From contig NVWZ01000011.1 of NCBI GenBank assembly GCA_002746365.1, positions 48,917 through 54,485 of the forward strand: a stretch of DNA of 5,569 nucleotides, in the 5' to 3' direction. Under the pieces are notes generated by a model that did not search any database, was not told where the DNA came from, and saw only the letters and a program-made list of their open reading frames with translations. A program made the position numbers and the translations under genes. Below, piece after piece: positions 1 to 5,029 of the stretch. Origin of the DNA: Thiotrichaceae bacterium. Its GTDB lineage: Bacteria > Pseudomonadota > Gammaproteobacteria > SZUA-229. Within the stretch, counting starts at the first letter, position 1; every line of letters begins with the position of its first letter.

Positions 1-506
1 GTGTTCTCATTAATCTTTGACTTGATATCATCAATATCAGGATACCAGTCAGATGCCTCATCACACAGATAATGGACAGGGTTACCGCCTGACAAGCTCA
101 CCGCCGCTGTCCAGAGAGGATAATCAGGGGCAGGAATCAATACTTCATCCCCGTTATTAATCAATGCCTGCATCGACATTACAATCAGTTCACTGACACC
201 GTTCCCTAAGTAAACATCATCAATATCGACATTAGCAATGCCTTTTTTTTGACAATACTGCATCACCGCCTTGCGGCCGGAATACAATCCTCGGGAATCG
301 CTATATCCCTGAGATTCAGGCACATTGTGAATCATGTCCTGTACGATTTCTTCAGGTGCGTCAAAGCCAAACGGCGCCGGATTACCGATATTTAATTTAA
401 GGATTTTATGGCCTTCTTCTTCCAGCCTGCGAGCTTCGCGGTGGACAGGACCACGGATGTCATAACAGACAGAATCCAGCTTGTGGGACTTTTTCAGTGT
501 ACGCAT
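1..506 (-). CDS. alaA: Alanine aminotransferase AlaA, N-terminal part (cut by window edge)
   Basis: This is a PLP-dependent class I/II aminotransferase of the AlaA (formerly YfbQ) type, which in E. coli makes alanine from pyruvate using glutamate in the cytoplasm. I translated 168 codons on the minus strand, starting at the ATG at 504-506. The protein begins MRTLKKSHKLDSVCYDIRGP and shows the AlaA-like stretches LNIGNPAPFGFDAP (residues 38-51), GNGVSELI (101-108) and APDYPLWTAAVSLS (126-139). These match my memory of E. coli AlaA almost residue for residue. The family is about 405 residues long, so the PLP-binding lysine and the C-terminal half lie beyond base 1. No strong Shine-Dalgarno sequence precedes the ATG; the start rests on alignment with the AlaA N-terminus. 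The gene seems to be monocistronic, after a long spacer. Family identity is secure; the exact paralogue is very likely AlaA. Confidence 0.9.
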   Translation of the reverse strand, partial: MRTLKKSHKLDSVCYDIRGPVHREARRLEEEGHKILKLNIGNPAPFGFDAPEEIVQDMIHNVPESQGYSDSRGLYSGRKAVMQYCQKKGIANVDIDDVYLGNGVSELIVMSMQALINNGDEVLIPAPDYPLWTAAVSLSGGNPVHYLCDEASDWYPDIDDIKSKINEN

Positions 507-550
507 CTTTTAATTTCAGCCACTTAACGAGTATTGTTAGATTTTTATTA

Positions 551-556
551 AGTATA
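551..556 (-). promoter_or_regulatory. Possible -10 element for alaA
   Basis: The minus strand reads TATACT about 45 bases upstream of the alaA start codon, in an AT-rich stretch. That is a good sigma70 -10 match at a sensible distance. I see no convincing -35 hexamer at 16-18 bases, so this is a weak call. Confidence 0.3.
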
Positions 557-600
557 TATGCATATCGTGCTGAATTGGTGAGAAATAGCTATGAAAAAAA

Positions 601-718
601 ATTTAAGGTTGCGTCACTGCTCCTCTCGCAGAGGCGCAGAGTTCGCAAAGGAGAAAACGAATGTTTATTTCTCAGCGTACTCAGCGCCTCTGCGAGAAAA
701 AAACACATTTAAGGGTGC
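601..718. repeat. Palindromic interspersed repeat with flanking 12-bp direct repeats
   Basis: Bases 624-637 (TCTCGCAGAGGCGC) are the perfect reverse complement of 684-697, and the pairing continues inward with interruptions (639-642 with 679-682, 644-646 with 675-677), giving a long imperfect hairpin. The palindrome is flanked by near-identical 12-mers, ATTTAAGGTTGC at 601-612 and ATTTAAGGGTGC at 707-718, which could be a target duplication or part of the element. The core sequence (CTCTGCG/CGCAGAG, which gives SRRGAE-like peptides when translated) recurs, from memory, in spurious proteins of many bacteria, so this is most likely a dispersed REP/MITE-like element. No transposase is present. 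Confidence 0.65.
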
Positions 719-929
719 AAGCAATGAATAGAGGTGCCCATATATATAGTGGCATGAAAAGACCGTGTTTTCGCATTCTAATTTTTGATAAAAAAGTGAG
801 AATATTACATAAAGTTTACGCTGACCCGAATGGCATGGACTTGGCGAAGCCACGCTTGTAGCTACCTTTAGTAGCTTCGGGCTGCTTGTGGTAGATTTAC
901 ATTTTGCAGTTTTAAATCACCAGGCCCAT

Positions 930-968
930 TCACAAAGCGGCATACTGCCCGTACAAGCCCTTATTCAT
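930..968 (-). other. Twelve-codon reading frame after the small DUF1566 gene, unassigned
   Basis: The minus strand has GGGAG (980-984), then ATG at 966-968, then MNKGLYGQYAAL and a stop. The ribosome-site-plus-start context (AAAGGGAGAAATTATTGATATG) resembles the context of the Avd-like relic that follows the other DUF1566 gene (ATAAGGAGAAAATAGATG). It also sits at a similar short distance past the shared 3' block. It could be a more strongly decayed copy of the same accessory gene, a leader peptide, or chance. The evidence is thin. Confidence 0.2.
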
Positions 969-1001
969 ATCAATAATTTCTCCCTTTACTTCACCTCAAA
1001 C

Positions 1002-1136
1002 CAAAAATCAAAATCACTGTCCGCTACGTACTAACCGAACATGTCTGGATAAATCCTTAACGTTCGCGCTGCCGTTGCCAAATTTCAAGTTGACGTTCCA
1101 CACATTATAGCTACTAGGCGCATACGACGAGGACGT
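1002..1136 (-). repeat. Putative DGR variable repeat VR1 (3' end of small DUF1566 gene)
   Basis: This 135-bp block corresponds to 1762-1896 without a gap. Its first 42 bases (1002-1043) are identical to 1762-1803 and run past the stop codon by 12 bases. Bases 1044-1136 differ from the partner at 30 positions in 19 codons: 12 at first, 13 at second and 5 at third codon positions. The intervening codons are identical even at silent sites. The 5' boundary is approximate; ordinary divergence resumes around 1143-1160. This is the pattern expected for variable repeats written by adenine-directed mutagenic retrohoming. No template repeat is seen in the window. Confidence 0.65.
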
Positions 1137-1607
1137 CCAGTAGAAACTAGATTGCGCATTCGGAAAAACGGTATTGTTTATCGCCGGAGAGAAACAACGC
1201 AATTCCACAATGGAAGCCAGTTCTTTTATATTGGGCAAGCGCCAGTCGGTTTGCGAAAAATTCTGACCTTCCATGCCTGCATTCACTGCCTGTGCATGCC
1301 ATGATGCCTGTAGCCAATTATAGGATCCGGTGTCGCCAACGCCAGTGCAACTATTACCTGCCGAACTCCATGTTTGCCCTTCGCTGCATTTTTTCCAGAT
1401 CAAGCCTGTTTCAGGGTCGGTGATGGTGCCATCCGTGTTATCGGTTAAATGCGTCGTTGTCGCGGTAATAAAATCATTTTCATTGTCACACGATAGAATA
1501 TTAGCCGCCTGCACATTGATGCTATAAAAACCTGAACTCAAGAAACCAATACTCGCGAGCACACACATTAATGTTTTTTTTGGGTATATGAAACAGACTG
1601 TGTACAT
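1014..1607 (-). CDS. Small secreted Lcl/DUF1566-domain protein, putative DGR variable protein
   Basis: The product is 197 residues. Residues 1-34 look like a Sec signal peptide: basic PKK, hydrophobic core LMCVLASIGFLSSGF, and likely cleavage after VQA. The rest is one Lcl C-terminal/DUF1566 domain, a C-type-lectin-like fold. It shows DPETGLIWKKC (64-74), DWRLPNIKELASIV (121-134), a WTSSSYAP core (157-164) and the family ending HVRLVRSGQ. Four cysteines remain in the predicted mature chain (40, 74, 87, 138) and could form disulfides. The start is well set: AGGAG at 1615-1619 lies 7 bases before the ATG. Residues 158-188 are the hypervariable segment shared with the upstream lipoprotein gene. 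The protein probably displays a ligand-binding surface in the periplasm or outside the cell; its ligand is unknown. It lies 166 bases after the lipoprotein gene and is likely co-transcribed with it. Confidence 0.85.
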   Translation of the reverse strand: MYTVCFIYPKKTLMCVLASIGFLSSGFYSINVQAANILSCDNENDFITATTTHLTDNTDGTITDPETGLIWKKCSEGQTWSSAGNSCTGVGDTGSYNWLQASWHAQAVNAGMEGQNFSQTDWRLPNIKELASIVELRCFSPAINNTVFPNAQSSFYWTSSSYAPSSYNVWNVNLKFGNGSANVKDLSRHVRLVRSGQ

Positions 1608-1634
1608 AACTCTACTCCTGGTTGAATGGTTAAA

Positions 1635-1733
1635 TATCGTGTATTTTTGGTAGCGCGGAAAAGGTCATACTGCCTGCTCAACTTCCAGCAAAAGGGCCGT
1701 TGCATCACGCCAGATTGGAATCGATTTATGCAT
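1635..1733 (-). pseudogene. avd: Broken Avd-like (DGR accessory four-helix-bundle) gene relic
   Basis: After an ideal ribosome site (AGGAG at 1741-1745, 7 bases before the ATG at 1731-1733) the minus strand encodes a 22-residue peptide containing IPIWRDATALLLEVEQAV. A TGA follows at 1665-1667, and the same frame continues with PFPRYQKYTI. Together these match the N-terminal helix and the FPRxxKYTLG-type motif that I recall from the Avd-like four-helix-bundle proteins encoded between variable protein and reverse transcriptase in proteobacterial DGRs. Those proteins are about 110-130 residues, so only the first quarter survives. Two lesions are visible: the in-frame TGA and loss of everything after about 1635. 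The frame stays open into the ATG of the small DUF1566 gene at 1607. The family assignment is from memory of motifs; a homology search would settle it. Confidence 0.6.
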
Positions 1734-1740
1734 CTATTTT

Positions 1741-1745
1741 CTCCT
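1741..1745 (-). promoter_or_regulatory. Ribosome binding site of the Avd-like relic
   Basis: The minus strand reads AGGAG with a 7-base spacer to ATG. A near-optimal site before such a short frame is one reason to treat that frame as the start of a once-functional gene. Confidence 0.5.
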
Positions 1746-1761
1746 TATAAAACCTTGAAAA

Positions 1762-1896
1762 CAAAAATCAAAATCACTGTCCGCTACGTACTAACCGAAC
1801 ATGATGGCCGTTACTCTTATCGCTCGCGAAGGCGAAGCCAACGTTCAAAAAGACGCTCCACGCGTTATTGCTAACAGGCGCATACGGCGAGGACGA
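1762..1896 (-). repeat. Putative DGR variable repeat VR2 (3' end of FN3-DUF1566 lipoprotein gene)
   Basis: This is the partner of 1002-1136 at a constant offset of 760 bases. Its 3' part (1762-1803) is identical to the partner and includes the stop codon and 12 bases beyond, a likely equivalent of the homing-initiation segment. The variable part, 1804-1896, covers residues 343-373 of the lipoprotein. Conserved scaffold codons (for example those for W, G, A, K and Y) have no silent differences, while adjacent codons are almost fully replaced at bases 1 and 2. Confidence 0.65.
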
Positions 1897-2922
1897 CCAG
1901 TAAGAACTTGCGTTTGTATTCGGGAAATACCCGGCATCTATTGCGGGGCTAGAACGATCATAACTTACCAGTGAGCGAAGTTCTTTGCGGGTGGGCAGGC
2001 GCCAGTTAGTGGCACCGCACAGGCTGGCAATATTCACTCTGCTGACATAGGCCTGAGTATTACAGGTGTTATCAGTATTACTTTCGCAACTGGCATTGGC
2101 ATTAACGGTGCCGCTGTTTCCGCCATTGTTGGCGGGCGTAAGAGTATTTAGCCAGGTATAAACATCGTCTTTATTATGCAGGCCTGCGGTGGTTTGTTTA
2201 ACTTCCCAGATTAAGTCGGTAACATTGTCTTTTACGCAACTAAACGTTGTGCTGCTCTGGTCGGTTAAAGCAAAACCGTTGCTGCCTATTTTGGTGAAGC
2301 TAAACCCTTTGTGACCGTCATTGTCGTTATTGGTAGCGAGGTTAGCATCTCGTCCTGATACCGCATCTTGCCCCGGCGGAATGAGGTCACCATCGGCATC
2401 AGTAGTAAGGCTGCAATCTAGATTGTTTTGGGGAGTGGCACCAAAACCAATGGCAAAATCCGCACACAGGGTGATGCCGGTATCGTTTAATTTACCTGTG
2501 GCTGAGGGTGTTGCGCTGACTACCGCACTGGCTGCGCCATCACCATTGGCGTTTTTGGGGGTAACGACAAAGAAGTATTCGGTATCATTAATCAAGCTAC
2601 TGATTATTGCAGGGCTGCTTTGATCGACAGCCAGAGCACCATTTTGATGCACGCTGCAGTTTGTGGGCTGGGTAATGGTTTCGGTGGCGCGACAGATATC
2701 ATAGCCTGTGGCATCGATAACATTATCCCAGCTCAGGGTGACCTGCATATTACCGGCAATAGCCGATACGTTTGTCGGTTGCGTCAGGTTATTTTCGCTA
2801 CCACTATCGCTACCACCACATGCGGTTAAAGCTGACAGGATTAGCAGTAATGATAAATGTTTTACGGTTTTGCTTTTAAAAGAATAAAACACCGCGCTGT
2901 TTTTGACCGTCATGTATTCCAT
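1774..2922 (-). CDS. Lipoprotein with fibronectin type III and C-terminal Lcl/DUF1566 domain, putative DGR variable protein
   Basis: I place the start at the ATG at 2920-2922, giving 382 residues: GAGG at 2928-2931 lies 5 bases upstream. An ATG 54 bases earlier falls inside the likely -10 element. Residues 20-35 carry a lipoprotein signal (VKHLSLLLILSALTAC) with Cys35 as lipidation site, followed by GGSDSGSE. No Asp is at +2, so outer-membrane sorting is likely. Residues 47-139 form a fibronectin type III domain (VTLSWDNVIDATGYDICRA; DTEYFFVVTPKNANGDG). Residues about 146-382 are the Lcl/DUF1566 part: DNVTDLIWEVK (232-242), NWRLPTRKELRSLV (306-319), YWSSSPYAP (341-349) and the end HHVRLVRSGQ. 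Residues 343-373 are hypervariable relative to the neighbouring gene. The likely role is surface ligand binding by a lectin-like fold on an FN3 stalk; the target is unknown. It is probably the first gene of a unit with the Avd-like relic and the small DUF1566 gene. Confidence 0.85.
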   Translation of the reverse strand: MEYMTVKNSAVFYSFKSKTVKHLSLLLILSALTACGGSDSGSENNLTQPTNVSAIAGNMQVTLSWDNVIDATGYDICRATETITQPTNCSVHQNGALAVDQSSPAIISSLINDTEYFFVVTPKNANGDGAASAVVSATPSATGKLNDTGITLCADFAIGFGATPQNNLDCSLTTDADGDLIPPGQDAVSGRDANLATNNDNDGHKGFSFTKIGSNGFALTDQSSTTFSCVKDNVTDLIWEVKQTTAGLHNKDDVYTWLNTLTPANNGGNSGTVNANASCESNTDNTCNTQAYVSRVNIASLCGATNWRLPTRKELRSLVSYDRSSPAIDAGYFPNTNASSYWSSSPYAPVSNNAWSVFLNVGFAFASDKSNGHHVRLVRSGQ

Positions 2923-2975
2923 ATCAACCTCATTAATCTTTATTGCCTTAGGTTTGCTGTCATTGATTTGTGTCA

Positions 2976-3005
2976 ATAATAAGGTGGTTATTGCATACTG
3001 GTCAA
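2976..3005 (-). promoter_or_regulatory. Sigma70-type promoter of the lipoprotein gene
   Basis: On the minus strand, TTGACC (3000-3005) and TATTAT (2976-2981) are separated by 18 bases; each hexamer is one base from consensus. The predicted transcript starts near 2969, leaving a leader of about 47 bases before the ATG at 2922. This places the more upstream in-frame ATG (2974-2976) at the promoter itself and supports the shorter protein. Confidence 0.5.
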
Positions 3006-3022
3006 CAAGCCTTGTCCAGTAT
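2995..3022. promoter_or_regulatory. Imperfect palindrome overlapping the -35: candidate operator
   Basis: Arms ATACTGG (2995-3001) and CCAGTAT (3016-3022) enclose a second inverted pair, ACAAG (3005-3009) and CTTGT (3011-3015). The two parts join with one 3-base bulge, giving 12 paired bases per side. It covers the -35 hexamer of the lipoprotein promoter, as a repressor site would. I do not recognise the binding motif of a particular regulator. Confidence 0.4.
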
Positions 3023-3060
3023 AAAGTGTGAAGTGGGTCTCAAATATTCAAATCATTGAT

Positions 3061-3162
3061 ACACGCACCGCCATCCCTGGCTCTTTGCGACATACCGTAC
3101 TTCCTGTACATACACGCACCGCCATCCCTGGCTCTTTGCGACATACCGTACTTCCTGTACAT
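3061..3162. repeat. Two perfect tandem copies of a 51-bp unit
   Basis: Bases 3061-3111 and 3112-3162 are identical. Each unit contains the partial palindromes CCATCCCTGG and GTACTTCCTGTAC. The array ends directly at the A-run of the terminator. The period is a multiple of three, so it gives a repeating peptide in an open plus-strand frame (3028-3264). That frame also runs through the terminator hairpin and shows no family resemblance, so I treat the block as non-coding repeat. The unit resembles dispersed repeats seen in some gammaproteobacteria, a point from memory only. Confidence 0.9.
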
Positions 3163-3191
3163 AAAAAAAGCCAACCATCAATGGTCGGCTT
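3163..3191 (-). terminator. Intrinsic terminator for the minus strand
   Basis: Read on the minus strand, AAGCCGACCA, loop TTGA, then TGGTTGGCTT form a 10-bp stem with one G-U pair, and the run continues straight into T residues (7 A on the plus strand, 3163-3169). The plus-strand reading has a mismatch at the wobble and no T-tract, so the direction is clear. It lies about 200 bases after the aminopeptidase stop codon and separates that gene from the DUF1566 unit. Confidence 0.8.
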
Positions 3192-3389
3192 AAACGGGTC
3201 TTGCGCTATGAAAAATGAAAAAGATGCAACTACACACTGTGTTCTATATTTGTCGCCTGTTTAAACAGGGGGGAAATCTTCAACGATAAGCATTTAGAAA
3301 TAAAAGTCAAGATTTTCACCTTTTCCTGAATGTATATCACTTACTCATTAGAGTAGTACAGAACACCTTTTTATTACACTTTTACGCCA
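3192..3389. other. Spacer between aminopeptidase stop and terminator
   Basis: About 200 bases without a convincing gene. It contains a perfect 14-bp palindrome CCTGTTTAAACAGG (3256-3269) and a small inverted repeat TACTC/GAGTA (3342-3346 and 3351-3355). It is probably 3' untranslated sequence of the aminopeptidase transcript. Confidence 0.5.
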
Positions 3390-4694
3390 TTAATTTTGGA
3401 AATTTTGCTTGAGCACACGATACAGATAGTAGGCATCCCAACGCCCGGCAAGCTCCCGAATGGAATGCATAGCAAACGTTGGCACGCCTACATCCACCGT
3501 TTTGACACCAATTTCACTCGCCGTAATGGGCCCAATCGTGCTGCCACACGCCATATCTGATCGCACAACAAAGGATTGCATCGGCACGTCAGCCAGTTCA
3601 CATAGATGTTTGAATATTGCGCTGGTTTCACTGTTACTGGCGTAACGTTGGTTAGCATTGGTTTTTATCACCGGCCCGTTATTTAATATAGGGCCGTGAT
3701 TATCATCATGTTTGTCGGCATAATTAGGGTGGACACCGTGTGCATTATCGACAGAAATCATGTAACTGTGTGCAATCATACGGGCAAATTCTTCATCATT
3801 AGCGGTCAATCGCGCTAATACTGACCGCAAAAACGGTCCCTGCGCCCCAGCCGCCGACATGCTACCCACTTCTTCATGGTCATTACATACCAGTAGCCCG
3901 TTTTGCGTGTTGTCTTCGTCCACCAGAGCCATTAAACCGGTATAACAACTGAGTAAATTATCCAGCCGCGCACTGGCGATGAAATCATCATGCAGACCGA
4001 TTACCGCAGGCGGCTGCACATCATAAAAATACAGCTCATGATTCAGTATCTTTGACGCAGCGACGGGTTCACCGTCTGTTTGCATTTGTGCATTCATTAT
4101 TTTTAATAAGATACGATTAAAGTCAACTTTCTCGCTTTGATTCTCCGGCAACTTCATCAACACGGGTGGTAGATGATTTTGCTGATTGATGGTGCGCTCT
4201 TTGTTTGCTTCACGATCCAGATGAATCGCAAGACTAGGGATAATGGCAACCGCTTTTTCCAAATCAATTAACTGATGAGCAATAGCACCGTTTTTATCAA
4301 CATAACTAACCCGCCCTGCCAAAGACAGGTCGCGGTCAAACCAGGGATTAAGCAAGGCACCGCCATACACTTCAACGCCCAGTTGCAGGTATTGTTTTTT
4401 GATGATTTCCGGATTGGGCTTCACTTTTAAACAGGGACTATCAGTATGCGCACCGACCATTTTTATGCCGTTATCAATCAGTGGTTGATTTAAGCGAAAA
4501 GCGATAATTGATGAATCATTTCGTGTCACATAATATCCCTGACCCTGCTCTTGCACTGACCACGAATCACTTTCATTCAGTCGTTTAAAGCCCGACTGTT
4601 CTAAAGTTTCAATCATTGTTTTAACGGCATGGAACGGTGTCGGTGAGTGATGGATAAAGTCCAGTAACCCGTTTGTGAATTCTACATCTTGCAT
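3390..4694 (-). CDS. apeB: M18-family aspartyl aminopeptidase, ApeB-like
   Basis: This is a complete 434-residue protein, close to the usual bacterial M18 length. The family are cytoplasmic, binuclear-metal, dodecameric aminopeptidases that release N-terminal residues, typically acidic ones. Expected metal and catalytic residues are all visible: H83 and D85 in GAHTDSP, D245 in SARLDNL, E274 and E275 in NDHEEVGS, D316 in ISVDNAH and H410 in FAMHSIRE. The N-terminus ([15 protein letters not shown]) is typical, which supports the ATG at 4692-4694; AGG stands 9 bases upstream, a modest ribosome site. The gene stands alone between two repeat-rich spacers and ends at its own terminator, so it is probably monocistronic. 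Substrate preference cannot be read from the sequence. Confidence 0.95.
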   Translation of the reverse strand: MQDVEFTNGLLDFIHHSPTPFHAVKTMIETLEQSGFKRLNESDSWSVQEQGQGYYVTRNDSSIIAFRLNQPLIDNGIKMVGAHTDSPCLKVKPNPEIIKKQYLQLGVEVYGGALLNPWFDRDLSLAGRVSYVDKNGAIAHQLIDLEKAVAIIPSLAIHLDREANKERTINQQNHLPPVLMKLPENQSEKVDFNRILLKIMNAQMQTDGEPVAASKILNHELYFYDVQPPAVIGLHDDFIASARLDNLLSCYTGLMALVDEDNTQNGLLVCNDHEEVGSMSAAGAQGPFLRSVLARLTANDEEFARMIAHSYMISVDNAHGVHPNYADKHDDNHGPILNNGPVIKTNANQRYASNSETSAIFKHLCELADVPMQSFVVRSDMACGSTIGPITASEIGVKTVDVGVPTFAMHSIRELAGRWDAYYLYRVLKQNFQN

Positions 4695-4726
4695 TTTTGT
4701 TAACCTATGTACTTTGATTTTTATTA

Positions 4727-4999
4727 TTACACTGAATTGTCATTACTGCCTAGTAAAAAGTGGCTTTTCATTGCCGAATATTGTTGTTGATAATCCCGAC
4801 CTTTTAAGTTATTGAGAAGACTGGATCCCCGACAACAACATTCGGGGATAACGACAACTAAAAAATTAACATATTCAGAGCGCCTTGCACGCTGTATATT
4901 TTTCGTCAGGGCAAGGCAAAAATTGTCGAAAAAGCGCAGCTTACATAAAGTTTGACACTGCGTGTCCCCGCATTTTGAGACCATTTTTAACGCTGCCAT
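4727..4999. repeat. Repeat-like, hairpin-rich spacer, judged non-coding
   Basis: An open frame of 90 codons exists on the minus strand, but its translation (KNIQRARRSEYVNFL, VIPECCCRGSSLL) looks like the frames that dispersed repeats produce in many proteobacterial genomes, not like a protein family. The DNA is full of inverted repeats: ATCCCCGA (4825-4832) pairs with TCGGGGAT (4842-4849), and CGAATATTGTTGTTG near 4774 is a near inverse of 4834-4844. No ribosome site was evident. A real small gene is not excluded. Confidence 0.55.
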
Positions 5000-5004
5000 G
5001 ACGG

Positions 5005-5025
5005 AAAAGATGCTTCGTGCAAAGC
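5005..5025 (-). terminator. Possible weak terminator after the NAD kinase-like gene
   Basis: On the minus strand GCTTT-GCAC-GAAGC forms a 5-bp stem with one G-U pair (5012-5025), starting 5 bases past the stop codon and followed by ATCTTTT. The stem is short and the T-run is interrupted, so it may be only a weak stop signal. Confidence 0.3.
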
Positions 5026-5029
5026 TCTC

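Larger units (their letters stand above)
507..1013. other. Non-coding spacer between alaA and the small DUF1566 gene
   Basis: I find no credible gene in this stretch on either strand. It holds the palindromic repeat at 601-718, the probable alaA promoter near 551, a 6-bp-stem hairpin at 860-876 (AGCTAC/GTAGCT with a 5-base loop) that lacks a T-tract and so is not an obvious terminator, and a 12-residue reading frame at 930-968. The open frames over 497-861 consist largely of the repeat and have no family resemblance. No clear intrinsic terminator for the DUF1566 gene was found here. Confidence 0.6.

Noticed and set aside
497..861. Open frames of 62-71 codons on both strands
   Set aside because: They overlap the palindromic repeat and each other, lack ribosome sites and known motifs, and their peptides are translations of the repeat arms.
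860..876. Hairpin as terminator for the small DUF1566 gene
   Set aside because: The stem is 6 bp with no following T-tract in either direction, so I note it only in the spacer entry.
1002..1896. Simple recent gene duplication or gene conversion as explanation of the shared 3' ends
   Set aside because: It explains the identical 42 bp but not 19 codons changed mainly at bases 1 and 2 lying between codons without any silent change. It stays the main alternative if no DGR is found.
2321..2829. Plus-strand open frames of 100 and 69 codons
   Set aside because: They lie antisense within the well-supported FN3-DUF1566 lipoprotein gene and show no family resemblance.
2974..2976. Upstream ATG as start of the lipoprotein gene
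   Set aside because: It overlaps the predicted -10 element, has no ribosome site, and would place 18 non-signal residues before the lipoprotein signal; the ATG at 2920-2922 has GAGG at 5 bases.
3061..3162. Possible CRISPR-like array
   Set aside because: The two copies are directly abutting with no spacers, and only two units exist.
3028..3264. Plus-strand 78-codon frame with an internal peptide repeat
   Set aside because: The peptide repeat is only the 51-bp DNA tandem repeat, and the frame runs through the terminator hairpin.
3238..3330. Short minus-strand frame starting with GTG after the aminopeptidase
   Set aside because: It is only about 28 codons with a weak ribosome site and no recognisable motif; it is more likely part of the 3' untranslated region.
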